Counted from the stretch's first letter, positions 1 through 11,300 are shown. The stretch: 64,000 bases of DNA from Paraburkholderia diazotrophica (GCF_900108945.1 NZ_FNYE01000002.1:186001-250000); one strand, 5' to 3'. Translations and numbers: made by a program. Notes: generated by a model not told the origin, from the letters alone.

Positions 1-2340
1 GGGGTCTTTGCGCCGACGTTCAAAGGCGAAGGCGTCGTGCGCGTCGACGACGTGACGAAAGATCCGCGCTACGGCCACAATCCGCCGGATCGCGGCATGC
101 CCGAAGGCCATCTCGAAGTACGCAGCTATCTCGCCGCGCCCGTCTTGTCGCGCACGGGCGAGGTGCTCGGCGGACTCTTCTTCGGCCATCCGAAGCCGGG
201 CGTGTTCACCGCGCGCGCCGAGCGCATCGTCGAAGGCATCGCCGCGCAGGCCGCGACGGCCATCGACAACGCGCGCCTGTATCAGGCCGCGCAACGCGAA
301 ATCGACGAGCGCACGAAGGCCGAAGAGGCGCTGCGCGAGCTGAACGAAACGCTGGAAGCGCGCGTCGCGGAAGCGGTCGCGGATCGCGACCGTCTGTGGG
401 ACTTCATCGAGGAGCTGCTGGTGGTCGTGGGCTTCGACGGCGAGTTGCAGCGCGTGAGCCCGTCTTGGAAGCGCCTGCTCGGCCACGACATGCACTGGCT
501 CGCGCAACAGTCGTACTTCGCGCTGATCCATCACGACGATCTCGCGATGGTGAACGTGTGTATTGGCGACTTGCGCCGCACGGGCATGCCTGTGCGCTTC
601 GAGAGCCGCCTGAAGCATATCGACGGTTCGTGGCGCTGGATCGCGTGGACGTTCTCGCTCGATCCCGATACGAAGCGGATTCACGGCGTTGGCCGCGACG
701 TGACGAGCGATCGCGAAACGCAGGAGGCGTTGCGTCACGCGGAAGAAGCGTTGCGCGTCGCGCAGAAGATGGAGGCGATCGGCAATCTGACGGGCGGCGT
801 CGCGCACGACTTCAACAATCTGCTTCAGGTGATCGGCGGCAATCTGCAACTGCTCGCCGACGATGTCGCCGGTTCCGAGCGGCCCGAGCAACGCGTGCGC
901 AATGCGCTCGCGGGCGTCGCGCGCGGCGCGAAGCTCGCGTCGCAACTGCTCGCGTTCGGCAGGCGTCAGCCGCTCGCGCCGAAAGTGGTGAACCTCGGGC
1001 GTTTCGTGCGCGGCCTCGACGACATGCTGCGCCGCGCGCTCGGCGACGGCATCGAGATCGAGACGATCGTTTCGGGCGGCCTGTGGAATACGCTCGTCGA
1101 TCCGTTTCAGGTCGAGAATGCGCTGCTCAATCTCGCAATCAATGCGCGCGACGCGATGGACGGCCACGGCAAGCTCACCATCGAAGCGGGCAACGCATCG
1201 CTCGACGATGCGTACGCGAGGCGCCATGCCGAAGTGACGCCGGGCCAGTACGTGATGGTCGCCGTCACGGATACGGGCTCCGGCATGTCGGCCGATGTGC
1301 AGGAGCACGTGTTCGAACCGTTCTTCACGACGAAGCCCGAAGGCCAGGGCACGGGGCTGGGCCTGAGCATGGTCTATGGGTTCGTCAAGCAGTCGGGCGG
1401 CCACGTGAAGATCTATAGCGAGTTGGGGCACGGCACGACGATCCGCCTCTATCTGCCTCGTGCGCGCGAGGAAGAAGACCTCGAAACGGATGTCGACGCC
1501 GGTCCGGCGAAAGGCGGCGCCGAAACGATCCTCATCGTCGAAGACGACGAGGACGTGCGCACCACGGTCGTCGAGATGCTGGCGTCGCTGGGCTATCGCG
1601 TGTTGAAGGCGAAGGATGCGCAGAGCGCGCTTGCCATCGTCGAGAGCGGCGTGCCGATTCACCTGCTCTTCACCGATGTCGTGATGCCTGGGTCGATGCG
1701 CAGCACCGAACTGGCGCGCAAGGTACGCGAGCGGCAGCCAGGCATCGCGGTGCTGTTCACGTCGGGCTACACGGACAACGCGATCGTGCACGCGGGGCGT
1801 CTCGACGAAGGCGTCGAACTGCTCAGCAAGCCCTATTCGAAGGACGCGCTCGCGCGCAAGCTGCACCACACGTTGCGCGCGCAGTATGCACGCCCGGATG
1901 ATGCAGTCACGTTGCAGGCGGAAGACTCGCAGACCGTGCGGCTGGTCGATCGCGGCGGCAACGAGACGTTCGATGCGATTCGTGATCTGCGCGTTCTGTT
2001 CGTCGAGGATGACGAACTGGTTCGCGTCAGCACGGCGGAACTGCTGCGCACGTTCGGACTCGACGTCGCCGAAGCGCAGGACGCGGAACGGGCAATACAG
2101 ATGCTGAACGACGGAACGTTCGACGTGCTGTTGACGGATGTGGGGCTGGCGGGCACGTCGGGCATCGAGCTTGCCCTCAATGCGAGGGCGCGGCAGCCAG
2201 ACATGCGCGTGGTTTTCGTCACGGGCTCGGATGCGCCGCTGTCAGCCGAACAGCAGTCGCAATTGCAGGAAGCGGCGCAATTGCGCAAGCCCTTCGATCC
2301 GCTCGAACTGATCGACGCGTTGCGCGGGAGCGCTGACTGA
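1..2340 (+). CDS. Hybrid sensor histidine kinase with two receiver domains (5' end outside window)
   Basis: The reading frame is open from base 1, so the N terminus lies outside the window; the visible part is 779 residues. Counting from base 1: the end of a GAF domain (about 1-95, ..[21 protein letters not shown]..), a coiled-coil linker (95-135), a PAS domain (about 135-250), a HisKA box with phospho-acceptor His269 in [12 protein letters not shown], an HATPase domain (about 300-480; DTGSGMS and GTGLGLS nucleotide-binding boxes), and two receiver domains with acceptor aspartates Asp559 ([10 protein letters not shown]) and Asp713 ([10 protein letters not shown]). All catalytic residues are present. 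The family senses signals and relays phosphate; no membrane segment is visible in this part, so it is probably soluble. No partner response regulator is adjacent; the output may be through the C-terminal receivers. The signal cannot be told from the sequence. Confidence 0.93.
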   Translation, partial: GVFAPTFKGEGVVRVDDVTKDPRYGHNPPDRGMPEGHLEVRSYLAAPVLSRTGEVLGGLFFGHPKPGVFTARAERIVEGIAAQAATAIDNARLYQAAQREIDERTKAEEALRELNETLEARVAEAVADRDRLWDFIEELLVVVGFDGELQRVSPSWKRLLGHDMHWLAQQSYFALIHHDDLAMVNVCIGDLRRTGMPVRFESRLKHIDGSWRWIAWTFSLDPDTKRIHGVGRDVTSDRETQEALRHAEEALRVAQKMEAIGNLTGGVAHDFNNLLQVIGGNLQLLADDVAGSERPEQRVRNALAGVARGAKLASQLLAFGRRQPLAPKVVNLGRFVRGLDDMLRRALGDGIEIETIVSGGLWNTLVDPFQVENALLNLAINARDAMDGHGKLTIEAGNASLDDAYARRHAEVTPGQYVMVAVTDTGSGMSADVQEHVFEPFFTTKPEGQGTGLGLSMVYGFVKQSGGHVKIYSELGHGTTIRLYLPRAREEEDLETDVDAGPAKGGAETILIVEDDEDVRTTVVEMLASLGYRVLKAKDAQSALAIVESGVPIHLLFTDVVMPGSMRSTELARKVRERQPGIAVLFTSGYTDNAIVHAGRLDEGVELLSKPYSKDALARKLHHTLRAQYARPDDAVTLQAEDSQTVRLVDRGGNETFDAIRDLRVLFVEDDELVRVSTAELLRTFGLDVAEAQDAERAIQMLNDGTFDVLLTDVGLAGTSGIELALNARARQPDMRVVFVTGSDAPLSAEQQSQLQEAAQLRKPFDPLELIDALRGSAD

Positions 2341-2868
2341 ACGGCTTAGGTGGATGCTTCGTCGCGAGCAAGGCGGCTTGCCGTAAGGACACGCAAAAGC
2401 TAAAGGCGAAAGGCGAAAAAAAACCGCTCATGCCGGGGAGCATGAGCGGAAAGTCGGAGAGTTACAACATCGCTAGCGCTACTCAATCAATCGGGGTCAC
2501 GCAGCCGTTGCAGTGTAGAGAGGGCGGCATCCGTTCTCATATCAGATAACTCCCAAAGCTCTCATTCGAGAAAGCGGCCCGCATGGGAAGCCTGCGGTGT
2601 TCCGAGCGAGCGCGCAATTGGGCTTGCTCGAAAAAGCGGCGGCCGCAACAGCCGACCGGACGCAGCGTTTGAAGACGGTCATCGCCGTCTTTTCGCTTCG
2701 ATACAACACCCGGCGACGCCGTTGCGCCCGCACATTTTGCGCGGCTTGTCAGCGCCAGACGCTCTCCGTACACTCGCGCGTAGTTCAAGAATCCCATCCT
2801 GGACCGCGCCGCACACGCGGCGGCGCACCCAACACAAGATCTACGCCAATAGAGGAGAGCCCCCCGCG
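2341..2868. other. Intergenic region before the nucleobase permease
   Basis: No convincing gene. It holds one strong hairpin (2424-2449) near the kinase end, and must hold the promoter of the permease. Open frames here are rich in Arg and Cys, with no family resemblance. A clear ribosome binding site (agaggaga, 2851-2858) precedes the permease start. Confidence 0.6.
2416..2449 (-). terminator. Hairpin with poly-A flank (terminator-like on the minus strand)
   Basis: Perfect 10-bp inverted repeat CCGCTCATGC / GCATGAGCGG (2424-2433 and 2440-2449) with a 6-nt loop, preceded on the plus strand by eight A residues (2416-2423). The U-tract would therefore form on a minus-strand transcript, although the upstream kinase gene is on the plus strand. 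It may still stop plus-strand transcription weakly. Confidence 0.55.
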
Positions 2869-4176
2869 ATGGCCGATTCCTATTTTCCGCGCTGGCGCGT
2901 CCAGCCAAAGGGCGTCGAAGGACGCGTCGTCAACATCGACGAGCGTTTGCCCGGCCCGTCGATGCTCGCGATGGGCGTCCAGCACGTCGTCGCGATGTTC
3001 GGCTCGACGGTGCTCGCGCCGCTGCTGATGGGCTTCGATCCCAATCTGTGCATCTTCATGTCGGGTATCGGCACGCTGCTGTTCTTCGTGCTGGTCGGCG
3101 GCCGCGTGCCCAGCTATCTCGGTTCGAGCTTCGCGTTCATCGGTCTCGTGATCGCGATTACGGGCTATACGGGCCAAGGGCCGAACCCGAACATTCCCGT
3201 TGCGCTCGGCGGGATCATCGCGTGCGGCGTCGCTTACATCATCATCGGGCTGATCGTATCGGCCATCGGCACGGCGTGGATCGAAACGCTGATGCCGCCC
3301 GTCGTGACGGGCTCGATCGTCGCGGTGATCGGCCTGAATCTCGCGCCGATCGCCGTCAAGGGCGTGAGCGGCAGCGCGTTCGATTCGTACATGGCGCTCG
3401 TGACGGTGTTGTGCGTCGGTGCCGTGGCCGTGTTCGCGCACGGCATGCTGCAGCGTCTGCTGATTCTCGTCGGCCTCTTGATCGCCTACGCGATCTACGC
3501 CGTCGTCACGAACGGCATGGGGATGGGCAAGCCGATCGACTTTTCGATCGTCGCCAACGCGTCGTGGTTCGGCATGCCGCATTTCATGGCGCCCGTCTTC
3601 AACGGCCAGGCGATGACGCTGCTCGCGCCCGTCGCGGTGATTCTCGTCGCGGAGAACCTCGGGCACATCAAGGCCGTGAGCGCGATGACGGGGCAGAACC
3701 TCGACGGCTACATCGGCCGCGCGTTCATCGGCGACGGTCTTGCGACCGTGGTGTCGGGCTTCGCGGGCGGCACGGGCGTGACGACATACGCGGAAAACAT
3801 CGGCGTGATGGCCGTCACGAAGATCTACTCGACGCTCGTGTTCGTGATCGCCGCCGTGATCGCGCTGGTGCTCGGCTTCTCGCCGAAGTTCGGCGCGGTG
3901 ATCCAGACGATTCCGGGCCCGGTGCTGGGCGGCGTGTCGATCGTCGTGTTCGGGCTGATCGCGGTGACGGGCGCGCGCATCTGGGTCGTCAACAAGGTCA
4001 ACTTCTCCGATAACCGCAACCTGATCGTGGCGGCCGTGACGCTCGTGCTCGGCGCAGGCGACTTCTCGCTGAAGCTCGGCGGCTTCGCGCTCGGCGGCAT
4101 CGGCACGGCGACGTTCGGCGCGATCATTCTTTACGCGCTGCTGCGCCGCAAAGGTCCGCAAGAGCCGGCCGTCTGA
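2869..4176 (+). CDS. NCS2-family nucleobase:cation symporter (uracil/xanthine permease type)
   Basis: 435 residues, inner-membrane protein with about 12-14 hydrophobic segments. It carries the NCS2 signatures: the AENLGHIKAVS motif with Glu262 and the G-GTGVTTYAENIGVMA motif with Glu309, the positions that bind the base in UraA. This points to proton-coupled uptake of uracil or another nucleobase; the exact substrate cannot be assigned. Start chosen at ATG 2869 because agaggaga lies 11 nt upstream and the protein then begins MADSYFPRW as in UraA/RutG-type permeases; longer in-frame starts are Arg-rich noise. No pyrimidine catabolism genes are adjacent; the next gene is convergent (4237-5901). 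Confidence 0.92.
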   Translation: MADSYFPRWRVQPKGVEGRVVNIDERLPGPSMLAMGVQHVVAMFGSTVLAPLLMGFDPNLCIFMSGIGTLLFFVLVGGRVPSYLGSSFAFIGLVIAITGYTGQGPNPNIPVALGGIIACGVAYIIIGLIVSAIGTAWIETLMPPVVTGSIVAVIGLNLAPIAVKGVSGSAFDSYMALVTVLCVGAVAVFAHGMLQRLLILVGLLIAYAIYAVVTNGMGMGKPIDFSIVANASWFGMPHFMAPVFNGQAMTLLAPVAVILVAENLGHIKAVSAMTGQNLDGYIGRAFIGDGLATVVSGFAGGTGVTTYAENIGVMAVTKIYSTLVFVIAAVIALVLGFSPKFGAVIQTIPGPVLGGVSIVVFGLIAVTGARIWVVNKVNFSDNRNLIVAAVTLVLGAGDFSLKLGGFALGGIGTATFGAIILYALLRRKGPQEPAV

Positions 4177-4236
4177 CGCTTCGTCACTCACCAAAGAACG
4201 GGCGCCTCGAGTCTCCCGGCTCACACGCCGCCCGCT

Positions 4237-5901
4237 TCAGTCTTTCTCTTTGCCGCGCGTAAGCAGTGCCGTCTCCGACAGATCGACTTCGCGCATCAGC
4301 TTGTTCATCGTGTCGTCGTTGATCCGCAGCGTGCCGCGCATGTCGAGCAGCGTCGCACGCTCGGCGCGCATCGCCGCGAGCTTCATCTGAAACTCCAGTT
4401 CTTCGCTGCGCCGCGCCTTGTCGGCGGGACCGATGTCGTCGTCGAGCGTCGCGAGGCGCCTGCGGTAGATGCCCATCACGCGCGCCGTCACATCGGCGGC
4501 ATGCGCCGATGCTGCTTCGTCGAGATCGGCCGTCAACGTTTCGTGCAATTCGTCGATCGCGCGAATCGCCGCCTGCGCGGTCTGAATGCGTGCCGCGCGT
4601 TCCTCGGCCGCGTGCGGATCGGCGCGGCGTCGCGCGCCGTTCATCAGCAACGGCAAGCCGGCCACGGCCACGACGAGCGACACGAGAATCACGCCCGACG
4701 CGATGAAGATCGCGAGATCGCGTCCCGGCAGCGGCTGTCCGTTCGACAACGCGACGGGCAACGACAGCACGCCCGCGAGTGTCACCGCGCCGCGCACGCC
4801 CGCGATCGTCATCATCGACACGGTGCGCAGTCCCGGCACCGCGTTCGCGACGCCGTGTTTCGCGGCACCGCGACTCGCGAACCAGCGCAGCAGCCACACC
4901 CACACGAAACGCAGCGCGTAGAGCGCGATTGAAACGGCGCCGACATAGAGGATCAGCCGCAGCTCGGAGCCGCTCTCGACGGCATGCGCATCGAGCAGCG
5001 CGCGGCCGATGATATGTGGAAGCTGCAGCCCGAGCAGAATGAAGACCATGCCGTTGAAGATGAACTCGATCATCGTCCACGTGACGCTCGCCGGCACGCG
5101 CGCCGACGCCGGGCTCGTGCTGGCGAACGTCGAGTAGTTCATCGTCATGCCCGCTGCGACGGCGGCCAGAATGCCAGAGAAGCCGAAGTGCTCGGCGAAC
5201 AGATACGCGGCGAATGGAATCAGCAGCGTCATCACGACGCCGGGCGCGGGGTCGCCTTCCTCCGTGAGATTGAGAATGCGCGTCGACGCGTAGCTGAACA
5301 GCCAGCTAACGGCCGCGCCCGTCGCCAGTCCGCCGAGCGCGATGATCACGAAGCTCACCGATGCATCGCGCAGCGAGAACACGCCCGTCAGCGCGGCGGC
5401 CACCGCGAACTTCAACGCGACGAGGCCCGACGCGTCGTTCATCAGCGCTTCGCCTTCGAGGATGTGCATCAGATGCTCGGGCAGCCGGTTGCGGCCCGCG
5501 ATGCCGGACAGCGCGACGGCGTCCGTCGGCGAGAGCACGGCGGCGAGCGCGAAGGCGACGGGCAGCGGCATCGACGGCACCATCGCGTGAATGAAATAGC
5601 CGACGGCGACGACCGTCATAAATACGAGGCCGAGCGCGAGCATCAGGATCGCGCGGCGCTGCATGAAGAACTCGCGCTTGGGTATGCGCCAGCCGTCCGC
5701 GAACAGCAGCGGCGGAATGAACAGCATCATGAAGAGCTCGGGATCGAACGTCACATGCAAGCCGAGGCGCGGCCACGCGAGCAGCGCGCCGAATGCGATC
5801 TGCACGAGCGGCAACGGCAGCCTGAGCGGCACCAGCCGCACGACGACGCCGGAAGCGGCAACGGCAAGCAGCAGGATTAGAACGGTAAAGACGATTTCCA
5901 T
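4237..5901 (-). CDS. Na+/H+ antiporter, CPA1 (NhaP-like) family
   Basis: 554 residues. About 12 membrane segments fill residues 1-420, followed by a charged cytoplasmic tail (about 425-554). Family hallmarks are LSPTDAVA (Asp127) and EALMNDASGLV (Asn155-Asp156), the ion-binding pair of the CPA1 group. Its role is exchange of Na+ or K+ for protons, giving pH and salt tolerance. The family assignment is firm and the ion preference is not known. It is convergent with the permease gene (60 nt apart) and divergent from the EAL gene at 6301. Confidence 0.92.
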   Translation of the reverse strand: MEIVFTVLILLLAVAASGVVVRLVPLRLPLPLVQIAFGALLAWPRLGLHVTFDPELFMMLFIPPLLFADGWRIPKREFFMQRRAILMLALGLVFMTVVAVGYFIHAMVPSMPLPVAFALAAVLSPTDAVALSGIAGRNRLPEHLMHILEGEALMNDASGLVALKFAVAAALTGVFSLRDASVSFVIIALGGLATGAAVSWLFSYASTRILNLTEEGDPAPGVVMTLLIPFAAYLFAEHFGFSGILAAVAAGMTMNYSTFASTSPASARVPASVTWTMIEFIFNGMVFILLGLQLPHIIGRALLDAHAVESGSELRLILYVGAVSIALYALRFVWVWLLRWFASRGAAKHGVANAVPGLRTVSMMTIAGVRGAVTLAGVLSLPVALSNGQPLPGRDLAIFIASGVILVSLVVAVAGLPLLMNGARRRADPHAAEERAARIQTAQAAIRAIDELHETLTADLDEAASAHAADVTARVMGIYRRRLATLDDDIGPADKARRSEELEFQMKLAAMRAERATLLDMRGTLRINDDTMNKLMREVDLSETALLTRGKEKD

Positions 5902-6300
5902 CGGAAGCGGGATGTGGACAACGGGCGGAAGCGCGCGAAGCTTCGAGGCATAGATCGGAACGGCTCTTCAGAGCGATACCTTCCGAAGCATGACGCGCAA
6001 GATCTGGACGCTGCAGTCCGGCGTTTCGATCAGCCCGAAGTTTAGCCCGATCATGTGAATTCCCGCCGCGAACATCGCAAGATAGCCGAAAGCCTCGCGC
6101 ACCGCGACGGTGCATCGCACGCCCTCGCGCGACGCATACGCACTGCGCGCGGTGCAGCGCCCGATGCAGCTTTCGATGATGCGTGCGCTACCGTGCGCAT
6201 GGAGCTTGCTTATCATGAGCCGATGACGCACATTTTGAGGACGGACGTCGCGCTTTTGCATTCGCGACGCGCGTACCGGACTCTTGCGTGAGAGGACTGC
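5902..6300. other. Divergent intergenic region (antiporter / EAL gene)
   Basis: 399 bases between divergent genes; must hold both promoters. A TATCAT hexamer near 6210 could be a -10 element for the EAL gene but no good -35 pairs with it. Short frames on both strands (for example about 6055-6291) have no recognisable family features. A purine-rich gagagga sits just before the EAL start. Confidence 0.5.
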
Positions 6301-7575
6301 ATGACCATTGCGCAACAGGAAAGAACAGTGGTGCCGCACGGATTCGAGCTCAGCGTGACCTCGGGCCTGCAGCGCTATTCGATACAGCACGGCGACCTGA
6401 CGCTCACGAGCGTCTTTCAGCCGATATTCAGCCTCTCGCACATGCGCGCTGTGGGCTACGAAGGTCTGCTTCGCGCGCACGACCCGTTCGATCGCGTGGT
6501 GTCGCCCGTCGACGTGTTCGGCGAGGCCGCGCGCGTCGGCGAGGTGTTGCACGTCGACAGGCTCGCGCAGTCGCTGCATCTCGAGAACTTCAACGTGCTT
6601 GGCGCCGAGCGCGAGTGGCTTTTTCTCAACGTCCATCCGGGCGTGCTGATCGACTCGTATCATTCGGCGGCGCTGCTCGCGAATCTGCGGCGGCTGAACC
6701 TGTCGCCGCGACGCATCGTGCTCGAAGTGCTCGAACAGAGCGCGCAGGACATCGAGCGGCTCGCCGATGCCGTGCGCCAGTTTCGCGAGCGCGGCTTCCT
6801 GATTGCGCTCGACGATTTCGGCGCGGGCCATTCGAACATCGAGCGCATCTGGCAACTGAATCCCGATATCGTGAAGCTCGACCGCATCATGCTGTCGCAG
6901 GCCGCGCATCGCGCGGACATGGCGTCGATCCTGCCGGGGCTCGTCGCGCTGCTGCACGAGGCGGGCAAGCTGGTGTTGATCGAAGGCGTCGAGACGGAGC
7001 ACGAAGCGCACATGGCGCTCGCCTGTAACGTCGATTTCGTGCAGGGCTTTTACTTCGCACGTCCGCACCCGGGGCTCGCGGACGCGGTGCATGCGACGGC
7101 GTGCATCAGCGAGCTGACCGAGCGTTACCAGTCGCAAACGGAGGAGCGCGAGCGGCGCAACGCGTCGCGGCTCGCGCCGTACATTCGCGCATTCGAGCGC
7201 GCAGCGGAACGGCTCGCCGCAGGCGAACCGCTCGACGAGGTGTGCTGGAATTTTCTCGCGCTCGATCATGCGGCGCGCTGCTATCTGCTCGACGACAAAG
7301 GGCGGCAGGCCGGACGCAACGTGGTGCTGCGCGCCGATCGCGCGACGCACGAAACGCGCTTTCTGCCGCTATCCGATGCGCAGGGCGCGAACTGGCTGCG
7401 CCGTCCGTATTTCCGCGCGGCGATCGACGCGCCCGAACGCGTTCACGTGACGCGGCCTTATCTGTCGATCAACGAGGCGGTGCCGTGCGTGACGCTGTCG
7501 GTGGCGACTCAGATCGGCAACCGTACCTGTGTGCTGTGCGGCGACATCGACTGGTTCGAGGAGCCGCGCTTCTGA
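6301..7575 (+). CDS. EAL-domain c-di-GMP phosphodiesterase with C-terminal YkuI-like sensor region
   Basis: 424 residues, soluble. The EAL domain spans about residues 30-270 and keeps the residues used for metal and c-di-GMP hydrolysis: Glu54 (YEGLLR, standing for EAL), Asn110 (LNVHP), Glu142, Asp171-Asp172 (DDFGAGHSN), Lys192 (VKLDR), Glu228 (IEGVET) and Gln248 (VQGFYF). It is therefore probably an active phosphodiesterase lowering cyclic-di-GMP. Residues about 285-424 form a second domain that resembles the PAS-like C-terminal domain of Bacillus YkuI by layout and length (inference). There is no GGDEF domain. cutC follows 36 nt downstream on the same strand, so the two may be cotranscribed. 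Confidence 0.9.
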   Translation: MTIAQQERTVVPHGFELSVTSGLQRYSIQHGDLTLTSVFQPIFSLSHMRAVGYEGLLRAHDPFDRVVSPVDVFGEAARVGEVLHVDRLAQSLHLENFNVLGAEREWLFLNVHPGVLIDSYHSAALLANLRRLNLSPRRIVLEVLEQSAQDIERLADAVRQFRERGFLIALDDFGAGHSNIERIWQLNPDIVKLDRIMLSQAAHRADMASILPGLVALLHEAGKLVLIEGVETEHEAHMALACNVDFVQGFYFARPHPGLADAVHATACISELTERYQSQTEERERRNASRLAPYIRAFERAAERLAAGEPLDEVCWNFLALDHAARCYLLDDKGRQAGRNVVLRADRATHETRFLPLSDAQGANWLRRPYFRAAIDAPERVHVTRPYLSINEAVPCVTLSVATQIGNRTCVLCGDIDWFEEPRF

Positions 7576-7611
7576 GATCATGTCGCTTTCGTCACGACAT
7601 GACTCTTTGAT

Positions 7612-8316
7612 ATGGCCAGCGAACGTGTGCTGCTCGAAGTGATCGCGACGACGCTCGCGGATGCAAAAGCGGCTGCGCGCGGCGGCGCGGATCGACTCGA
7701 ACTCGTCACCGCGATGGGCGAGGGCGGGCTGACGCCGAGCATCGGTTTGATCGAGGCGGTGGTGGCGGCTGTGCCGATTCCCGTGAACGTGATCGTGCGG
7801 CCGCATAGCCGCTCGTTCGTCTACGAGGCCGGCGATTTCGCCGTGATGCTGCGCGACGTGCGCGCGGCGAAGTCGGCGGGTGCGAATGCCGTCGTGATCG
7901 GGATGCTGACGGCGTCGCGCGAAGTGGACCGCGATGGCCTGGCGCGCGTTGTAGAGGCCGCCGACGGCACGCCCATCACGTTTCATCGCGCGTTCGACGA
8001 AGCGCGCGATCTGCACGAAGCGTTCGACGTGTTGCTCGGCTTCGATGCCGTCACGAACGTGCTGACGTCGGGCGGCAAGCCTTCCGTGCTCGATGCCACA
8101 GCGGAAATCGGCTCGCTCGTGGGGCGCGCCGATCGTACGCATTGCACTGTATTAGCGGGTGCGGGATTGACCGTCGATCGCGTCGCGGATTTCGTGTGCG
8201 CGACGCAAGTGGCAGCCGTTCACTTCGGCTCGGGCGTGCGTATCGACGGCAAGGGCCTCGCGCCCGTCGACGAAGAAAAGGTGCGGCGCGTGAGAGTTTT
8301 GCTGGACGGCTTGTGA
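7612..8316 (+). CDS. cutC: CutC family protein (copper homeostasis / TIM-barrel)
   Basis: 234 residues, the usual length of CutC. Typical family stretches are LLEVIATTLADAKAAARGGADRLEL at the N terminus, PVNVIVRPHSRSFVY, ITFHRAFDEARD and the late VLAGAGLTVDRV / VHFGSG region, together giving the single TIM-barrel fold of the family. CutC was linked to copper tolerance in E. coli, but its enzymatic function is still unclear. It lies 36 nt after the EAL gene on the same strand. A hairpin at 8339-8366 separates it from the convergent IOR gene. Confidence 0.9.
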   Translation: MASERVLLEVIATTLADAKAAARGGADRLELVTAMGEGGLTPSIGLIEAVVAAVPIPVNVIVRPHSRSFVYEAGDFAVMLRDVRAAKSAGANAVVIGMLTASREVDRDGLARVVEAADGTPITFHRAFDEARDLHEAFDVLLGFDAVTNVLTSGGKPSVLDATAEIGSLVGRADRTHCTVLAGAGLTVDRVADFVCATQVAAVHFGSGVRIDGKGLAPVDEEKVRRVRVLLDGL

Positions 8317-8338
8317 TTCATGCTGTCAGCGCTGTCAG

Positions 8339-8366
8339 CGTGTGCCGCGCCTAAAAACGGCACACG
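8339..8366. terminator. Hairpin between convergent cutC and IOR genes
   Basis: Perfect 9-bp arms CGTGTGCCG / CGGCACACG (8339-8347 and 8358-8366) with a 10-nt loop, lying in the 65-nt gap between two convergent genes. There is no strong T-tract, so termination is inferred from position and symmetry. Confidence 0.5.
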
Positions 8367-8381
8367 CGTTCGATCATCACA

Positions 8382-11300
8382 TCACTTCGCAACGACCACG
8401 GGAATGCCACGCAACGTTCCCGCGCCCTTCGCTTCTTCGAGCGCTGCGTTGACGGCCGCGCCCGTGGCCGCTTCGATATGCAGACGCGCGGCCAGTTCGC
8501 GCTCGCTGCGTTTCACCGCTGCGAGATTCGCCAGCTTCACGTGACCATAGCCGCGCACGCGGGCATGCAGATCCGCGAGTTTGACGATGTCGTCGGCGGT
8601 GACGTTGTTGAGCATCGCGAACGCACGCTGCATCGTCGTTTCGTAGTCGTTGGAAAGCTCGCGTTCCATCCGCCGTTCGACGGTGCGTCCAAACGGATCG
8701 AGCATCGTGCCGCGCAGCCCGCGCCACTTCGACATCACGCCGAACACGGGCCACATCCATTGGCCGAACGTCTTCTTCTGCGGCTTCGCGCCGTGTCTTG
8801 CGCGTGAGATCGTCGGCGGCGCGAGATTGAACTTCACGCCGAAGTCCTTGCCTGCAACGCCTTCGAACTGCGCTTCCAACGCCGCGCGGAAAGCGGGATC
8901 GCTGTGCAGGCGCGCGACTTCGTATTCGTCCTTCACGGCGAGCAGCCGATAGAACGTCGTCGCAACGGCGCGGCTCAAGCGTTCTGCGTGAGTAGCATCC
9001 ACTCTGCGCTCAGCCTGACGCGCCGCGTCGACCAGCGCGCGATAACGCTTCACGTATGCCGCGCCGCCATAAGCGAGCAGCCGCGCTTCGCGGTCCGCGA
9101 TCAACGTATCGAGCGTTTCGAGCGATGCGGCGGGACGCTGTGCAGCATGACGCTGCGACCACAGCGCTTCGAGTCCGGCGGCGTCCGCGGCGGCCATGCG
9201 GCCAATCGAGAACGCAAGCTGATTCATCTGCACGGCGACGTTGTTCAGTTCGATCGCGCGCATCATCGCGGCGAACGAAACGGGCACGAGACCAAGTTGC
9301 CACGCGAAGCCGAGCATCAGGATGTTCGCGCCGATCGTGTCCCCGAGGAAGCGCGTCGCGAGCGCTTGCGCATCGCACGACGACATACGCTCTTCGCCCG
9401 CTGCGTGACGCATCTTGTCGATCAGCGCATCCGCGTGGAGATTCGCGTCCGGGTTCTGCACGAACGACGCATTCGGAATCGCATGCGTATTCACGACGAT
9501 GCGTGTGCGGCCATGACGCACGGTCTGCAACGCATCGGCGCTCGCGCCGACCACCATGTCGCAGGCGAGCAGCACGTCGGCCTGTTGCGTATCGATGCGG
9601 ACCTGGTTCAGCCATTCGTCGCGCGCGGCGAAGCGCACGAACGACAGCACCGAGCCGCCTTTCTGCGCGAAGCCCATGAAGTCGAGCACCGACGCGCTCT
9701 TGCCTTCGAGATGCGCGGCCATGCTGATCAACGCGCCGACCGTCACGACACCCGTGCCGCCGACGCCCGTCACCAGAATGTCGTACGGCGCGGCGTCGAG
9801 ATGCGTCGCGGGCAACGGCAATGCATCGACGCCCGCGGCCAGCGCAGCCGCATCGAACGCGACGCCTGCGGCCTTTTTCAGCTTGCCGCCTTCGATCGTC
9901 ACGAAGCTCGGACAGAAGCCGTTCACGCACGAATAGTCCTTGTTGCACGACGACTGATCGATGCGGCGCTTGCGGCCAAGCGGCGTTTCCACCGGTTCGA
10001 CGGAAAGGCAGTTCGACTGCACGCCGCAATCGCCGCAGCCTTCGCACACTTCTTCGTTGATGAAGAGGCGCTTGTCGGGATCGGGAAACTCGCCTTTCTT
10101 GCGGCGGCGGCGCTTTTCAGCCGCGCACGTCTGGTCGTAGATCAGCACCGTTACGCCGTCGATGTCGCGCAGCTCGCGCTGCACCTTGTCGAGTTCGCTG
10201 CGGTGATGGAACGTCGTGCCCTTCGGGAAAAGGCCATGATGGCCGTCGTATTTTTCCGGCTCGTCGCTGACCACGACGAAATGCGACACGCCTTCCGCTT
10301 CCACCTGGCGCGCGATCTGCGGCACGGAGATGCTGCCGTCGACGGGCTGGCCGCCCGTCATCGCGACGGCGTCGTTGTAGAGGATCTTGTAGGTGATCGT
10401 CGCCTTCGCCGCGACGGCCTGGCGGATCGCGAGAATGCCCGAGTGGAAGTACGTGCCGTCGCCGAGATTCTGGAACACGTGGCGCGTCTTCGTGAACATT
10501 GAATGCGCGGCCCAGTCGACGCCTTCGCCGCCCATCTGGATCAGCCCCGTCGTATCGCGTTCCATCCACGAGGCCATGAAGTGACAGCCGATGCCGGCCT
10601 GCGCGATCGATCCTTCCGGCACTTTCGTCGATGTGTTGTGCGGGCAGCCCGAGCAGAAATACGGCGTGCGCTTCACGGCATCGGCGGCATTCGACAGGAT
10701 TTGCGGCGCGACGAGATCGACGACGCGCTCGCGGCGATCGAGCGCGGGCTTGTGCTTCGCGAGCCAGTTTGCGAACACGGGCAGAATGCGCGACGGGCGC
10801 AATTCGCCGAGCGACGACAGCAGCATGGAGCCGTCTTCCGCGTGCTTGCCGACGATCATAGGCCGCGCGCCTTCCTTGCGGTTGTACAGATAGTCCTTGA
10901 TCTGCTGCTCGACGACGGGGCCCTTCTCCTCGATCACGAGCACTTCGGAAAGACCGGACACGAACGCGTCGATGCGCGTCATTTCGAGCGGGAACGACAG
11001 GCCCACCTTGTAGATGCGCACACCCGCCTGCTCCAGATCGGCGACGGTGAGATCGAGCCGGCGCAGCACTTCCATCAGGTCGAGATGCGCCTTGCCGCAC
11101 GTCACGATGCCGATGTTCGCGTGTGGGCTCGGCGCGATCCATTTGTCGATGCTGTTGACGCGCGCGAAGTGACGCACGGCGTCGAGCTTCGCGTGCAGAC
11201 GCTGTTCGATCGTGAGGCTCGGCAGATCGGGCCAACGGTTGTGCAGGCCGCCGGCGGGCGCCCGAAAGTCTTCGGGCGTCGTCCATTGCGTTTGCAGCGC

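Noticed and set aside
2785-4224. 479-residue open frame on the minus strand over the permease gene
   Set aside because: Arg, His, Asp and Glu-rich composition typical of antisense frames in high-GC DNA; lies entirely over a clear NCS2 permease.
5968-6290. Short minus-strand coding stretch ending LNFGLIETPDCSVQILRVMLRKVSL
   Set aside because: The last residues look protein-like but there is no start, ribosome site or recognisable family.
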